DNA of 8,891 bases, taken from assembly GCA_013698395.1 (NCBI GenBank), contig JACCUZ010000337.1:1-8891 (forward strand), read 5' to 3'. Each line of letters starts with the position of its first letter. Positions within the stretch are counted from its first letter, which is position 1. The stretch is from Sporichthyaceae bacterium (lineage in GTDB: Bacteria; Actinomycetota; Actinomycetes; JACCUZ01). The position numbers and the translations under genes were made by a program. This document shows positions 7,593 to 8,891 of the stretch, piece after piece. The notes under the pieces are model-generated. The model had not been told where the DNA came from and did no database searches. It saw only the letters and a list, made by a program, of their open reading frames with translations.

Positions 7593-7628
7593 AAAAAACC
7601 CCTCCGGCCCGACCGGGCTCATGAGGGG
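7593..7628 (-). terminator. intrinsic terminator of the ilvB attenuator
   Basis: In the RNA, CCCCUC (7628-7623) pairs with GAGGGG (7604-7599), followed at once by six U's (7598-7593). Between the arms an inner GCCC/GGGC stem can stack (7612-7609 with 7610-7607 region left open as a short GGUC-type loop), giving a long GC-rich hairpin with a U-tract. It lies 30 nt before the ilvB start codon and after a short leader peptide, so it is placed to stop transcription before ilvB rather than to end an upstream gene. Confidence 0.82.
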
Positions 7629-7655
7629 CGGCGCGCTCGGCTTGGGGTCAGCCGA
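7604..7655 (-). promoter_or_regulatory. candidate antiterminator pairing
   Basis: By hand, UCGGCUGACC (7655-7646, spanning the end of the leader peptide gene) can pair with GGUCGGGCCGG (7614-7604) using one bulged G and two G-U pairs. This pairing takes up the apex and part of the 3' arm of the terminator and also breaks the hairpin at 7631-7660, so the three helices exclude one another. This is the layout expected of ribosome-mediated attenuation. The pairing has not been tested by folding and its stability is unknown. Confidence 0.45.
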
Positions 7656-7660
7656 CGCGC
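7631..7660 (-). promoter_or_regulatory. leader (pause-type) hairpin over the end of the leader peptide
   Basis: GCGCGUCGGCU (7660-7650) pairs with AGCCGAGCGCGC (7642-7631): 11 base pairs with one bulged G and a 7-nt loop GACCCCA. The 5' arm contains the last leader codons (CGC GTC GGC and the first base of TGA). A ribosome stalled at the Val/Leu codons or sitting at the stop would therefore prevent this stem. This is typical of the first hairpin of an amino acid attenuator. Confidence 0.65.
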
Positions 7661-7689
7661 AGGCGGAGTACGACGGTGGGGGTTGGCAC
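7648..7689 (-). CDS. ilvB leader peptide, Val/Leu codons (attenuator)
   Basis: A 13-residue reading frame starting at GTG 7689 and ending at TGA 7648: MPTPTVVLRLRVG. Five of the last eight residues are Val or Leu (GTC GTA CTC, then CTG, then GTC) and the peptide ends at the stem of a hairpin, followed by a terminator and ilvB. GAGGG (7697-7701) lies 7 nt before the GTG. The same frame is open to a GTG at 7719 (23 residues), but that start has no ribosome binding site. Its presumed job is not the peptide itself but sensing: a ribosome short of charged Val or Leu tRNA stalls here and changes RNA folding. Such leader peptides before ilvB are known from comparative work on actinobacteria. I see no Ile codon. 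Confidence 0.75.
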   Translation of the reverse strand: MPTPTVVLRLRVG

Positions 7690-7696
7690 CCGGTCA

Positions 7697-7701
7697 CCCT
7701 C
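7697..7701 (-). promoter_or_regulatory. ribosome binding site of the leader peptide
   Basis: GAGGG with a 7-nt spacer before the leader GTG at 7689. It is the only good Shine-Dalgarno in the leader and selects the 13-residue peptide over the 23-residue alternative. It sits between two copies of ACCGGGTG (7701-7708 and 7687-7694, minus strand); the second copy ends in the GTG start codon. Confidence 0.6.
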
Positions 7702-7730
7702 ACCCGGTGGCGCGTTCACCGTCAACGTGC

Positions 7731-7748
7731 ATGAGACGCCCGTCTCAT
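7731..7748 (-). promoter_or_regulatory. perfect inverted repeat upstream of the ilvB leader
   Basis: ATGAGACGCCCGTCTCAT on the plus strand: two perfect 8-base arms around CC. It lies 25 nt after the stop of the small gene and about 40 nt before the leader peptide start. There is no U-tract, so it is not a canonical intrinsic terminator. Its size and symmetry suit an operator for a dimeric regulator near the ilvB promoter. A U-less hairpin terminator for the ilvD unit is the alternative. I do not recognise the regulator. Confidence 0.55.
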
Positions 7749-7773
7749 CATCCGGGATAGGCGACCGCCGTGC

Positions 7774-7932
7774 TCAGCCGCGCCGCTCCCAGACGATCAC
7801 CGTGTTGCCGGCCTGCTCGAAGACCTGCCCGAGCTTCCACCCGTCGCGCCACCGGTCGTTGAGAGCGTCGCTGAACCAGTGCATCGACAGCTCGTCCCGG
7901 TTGACCTCGCAGTCGTAGTGGTCCTCGCCCAT
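7774..7932 (-). CDS. small protein, DUF4177-like, between ilvD and ilvB
   Basis: A 52-residue gene, ATG 7932 to TGA 7774, starting MGEDHYDCEVNRDELSMHWF and ending AGNTVIVWERRG. The repeated AAGGAAGGAA (7938-7947) ends 5 nt before the ATG, one of the best ribosome binding sites here. The pattern of a helix 'DALNDRWRDGWKLGQVFEQ' (22-40), with Gly-Trp after a charged turn, followed by a strand 'NTVIVWERR' (43-51), resembles small DUF4177-type proteins ('LNELGAEGWELV...VFVFKR'). That is pattern memory, not a search. Codon use matches the neighbours. It begins 24 nt after ilvD and is probably co-transcribed with it. It is soluble and acidic in its first half, without signal peptide or membrane segment. 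Function unknown. Two longer open frames over the same bases lack such a start site and give Arg-rich, low-complexity products. Confidence 0.78.
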   Translation of the reverse strand: MGEDHYDCEVNRDELSMHWFSDALNDRWRDGWKLGQVFEQAGNTVIVWERRG

Positions 7933-7956
7933 AGTCGTTCCTTCCTTCGAGGTGGT

Positions 7957-8891
7957 TCAGGAGCACACGGCGCCGTCGGCGGCCGAGCCCACCAGCCGGA
8001 CGTACTTCGCGAGAACACCGCCACGCGGCCGGGACTCGACCGGTGTCCAGCCCTCCCGCCGGGCCGAAATCTCGGTCGGCTCGACGAGCAGGTCAAGGGA
8101 CTTGGCCGTCACGTCGAGCCGGACCCGGTCACCGTCGCGCACGAACGCGATGGGGCCGGCGTCGACCGCCTCAGGTGCGACATGGCCGACGCACAGCCCG
8201 GTGGTCCCACCAGAGAACCTTCCGTCGGTGAGCAGCAGGACATCCTTGCCGAGCCCGGCTCCCTTGATGGCTCCGGTGATGGCCAGCATCTCGCGCATGC
8301 CCGGCCCGCCCTTGGGTCCCTCGTACCGGATGACGACGGCGTCGCCAGCCGCGATCGTGCCGTCCTCGAGGGCGTCCATGGCGGCCCGCTCTCCGTCGTA
8401 CACCCTCGCGGTCCCCTCGAAGACTTCCGCGTCGAACCCAGCCGTCTTGACCACCGCACCGTCGGGCGCGAGTGACCCGCGGAGGATGGTCAGCCCGCCG
8501 GAGGCGTGGAGCGGCTCGGACATCGCCCGCAGGACCTTGCCGTCAAGGTCGGGCGGGGCGACATCGACGAGGTTCTCGGCCATCGTGCGGCCGGTGACCG
8601 TGAGAACGTCGCCGTTCAGCAGCCCGGCGTCGAGGAGCGCGCGCAGCACCACCGGCACACCGCCCACCCGGTCCACGTCGGTCATCACGTACGGCCCGAA
8701 GGGCTTGACATCCGCCAGGTGCGGCACGCGCGCGCCGATGCGGTCGAAGTCGTCCAGAGACAGCGGTACGCCGGCCTCGCGGGCGATGGCCAGCAGGTGC
8801 AGCACCGCGTTCGTCGAGCCGCCGAAGGCCATGACGACGGCGACCGCGTTCTCGAGGGCCGGTCGGGTCATCACGTCGCGCGCCGTGATGC
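7957..8891 (-). CDS. ilvD: dihydroxy-acid dehydratase, C-terminal part (cut by window edge)
   Basis: Dehydrates 2,3-dihydroxy-isovalerate and its methylvalerate homologue to the keto acids used by IlvE and LeuA. The last 310 residues are visible and the N-terminus lies beyond 8891. The reading frame stays open to the edge, with 'ITARDVMTRPALENAVAVVM' then 'GGSTNAVLHLLAIA' continuing the family sequence, so GTG 8874 is an internal codon and not a start. Further on are 'VVKTAGFD', 'YEGPKGGPGMREML' (the Glu at visible residue 200 matches the Mg ligand) and 'LLLTDGRFSGGT', the second ILVD/EDD signature, whose serine (visible 226) is the proposed catalytic base. The iron-sulfur cysteines and first signature lie upstream, outside the window. 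6-phosphogluconate dehydratase (Edd) is the near relative, but the ilv context and C-terminal form favour IlvD. The end 'GAVCS' is complete. Confidence 0.96.
   Translation of the reverse strand, partial: ITARDVMTRPALENAVAVVMAFGGSTNAVLHLLAIAREAGVPLSLDDFDRIGARVPHLADVKPFGPYVMTDVDRVGGVPVVLRALLDAGLLNGDVLTVTGRTMAENLVDVAPPDLDGKVLRAMSEPLHASGGLTILRGSLAPDGAVVKTAGFDAEVFEGTARVYDGERAAMDALEDGTIAAGDAVVIRYEGPKGGPGMREMLAITGAIKGAGLGKDVLLLTDGRFSGGTTGLCVGHVAPEAVDAGPIAFVRDGDRVRLDVTAKSLDLLVEPTEISARREGWTPVESRPRGGVLAKYVRLVGSAADGAVCS

Larger units (their letters stand above)
7563..7773 (-). other. ilvB leader region (non-coding apart from the leader peptide)
   Basis: The 211-base space between the small gene and ilvB. 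In transcription order it holds the 8+8 inverted repeat, two ACCGGGTG repeats, the leader peptide, the leader hairpin, the terminator and the ilvB ribosome binding site. A promoter is expected before about 7701. I could not find a convincing -35/-10 pair: TTGACG (7725-7720) resembles a -35, but its -10 would be GAGGGT-like and would put transcription start too late for the leader. The promoter is therefore left unassigned. Confidence 0.7.

Noticed and set aside
7563..7703. 47-residue N-terminal extension of IlvB
   Set aside because: It would be translated from the terminator and leader region, has no homology I recognise, and the ATG at 7562 has a well-placed GAGAGG.
7700..7732. Ten-codon frame MHVDGERATG as the leader peptide
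   Set aside because: No ribosome binding site and only one branched-chain codon. It ends on the Shine-Dalgarno of the better leader frame, so coupling is imaginable but unsupported.
7748..8096. Longer minus-strand frames over the small gene (7748-7966 and 7797-8096)
   Set aside because: They run across the ilvD end, give Arg-rich products and lack start signals; the 52-residue frame has the ribosome binding site and a plausible fold.

Overview
The window is a GC-rich stretch with the codon habits of a high-GC actinobacterium (C/G-ending codons, GTG starts, long meaningless open frames antisense to real genes). Family resemblance is to actinobacterial branched-chain amino acid genes. I cannot name the genus from this sequence alone. 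All genes lie on the minus strand, so transcription runs from high to low coordinates.

In transcription order: (1) 8891-7957, the C-terminal part of ilvD (dihydroxy-acid dehydratase), cut by the window edge; (2) 7932-7774, a 52-residue protein with a strong ribosome binding site, resembling the small DUF4177-type proteins; (3) 7773-7563, a non-coding leader holding a perfect 8+8 inverted repeat, a short leader peptide with Val-Val-Leu and further Leu and Val codons, a hairpin over the end of that peptide, and an intrinsic terminator with six U's just before ilvB; (4) 7562-1587, ilvB, ilvN, ilvC, serA and leuB, tightly packed with several overlapping stop/start codons; (5) 1566-475, ilvE; (6) 427-11, a small SseB-like protein of unknown role.

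IlvBN makes acetolactate or acetohydroxybutyrate, IlvC isomerises and reduces it, IlvD dehydrates it, and IlvE transaminates the keto acids to Val, Ile and Leu. LeuB performs the oxidative step of the leucine branch, and SerA starts serine synthesis from 3-phosphoglycerate. No leuA, leuCD or ilvA is present. The leader before ilvB looks like a ribosome-mediated attenuator. By inference it lets the supply of charged Val/Leu tRNA set transcription of everything downstream, including serA.

The region is mostly an ordinary amino acid biosynthesis operon. The points worth a second look are the attenuator leader and its competing helices, the isolated perfect dyad, the small gene between ilvD and ilvB, and the SseB-like gene at the end. 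I see no mobile element, CRISPR array, tRNA or rRNA.
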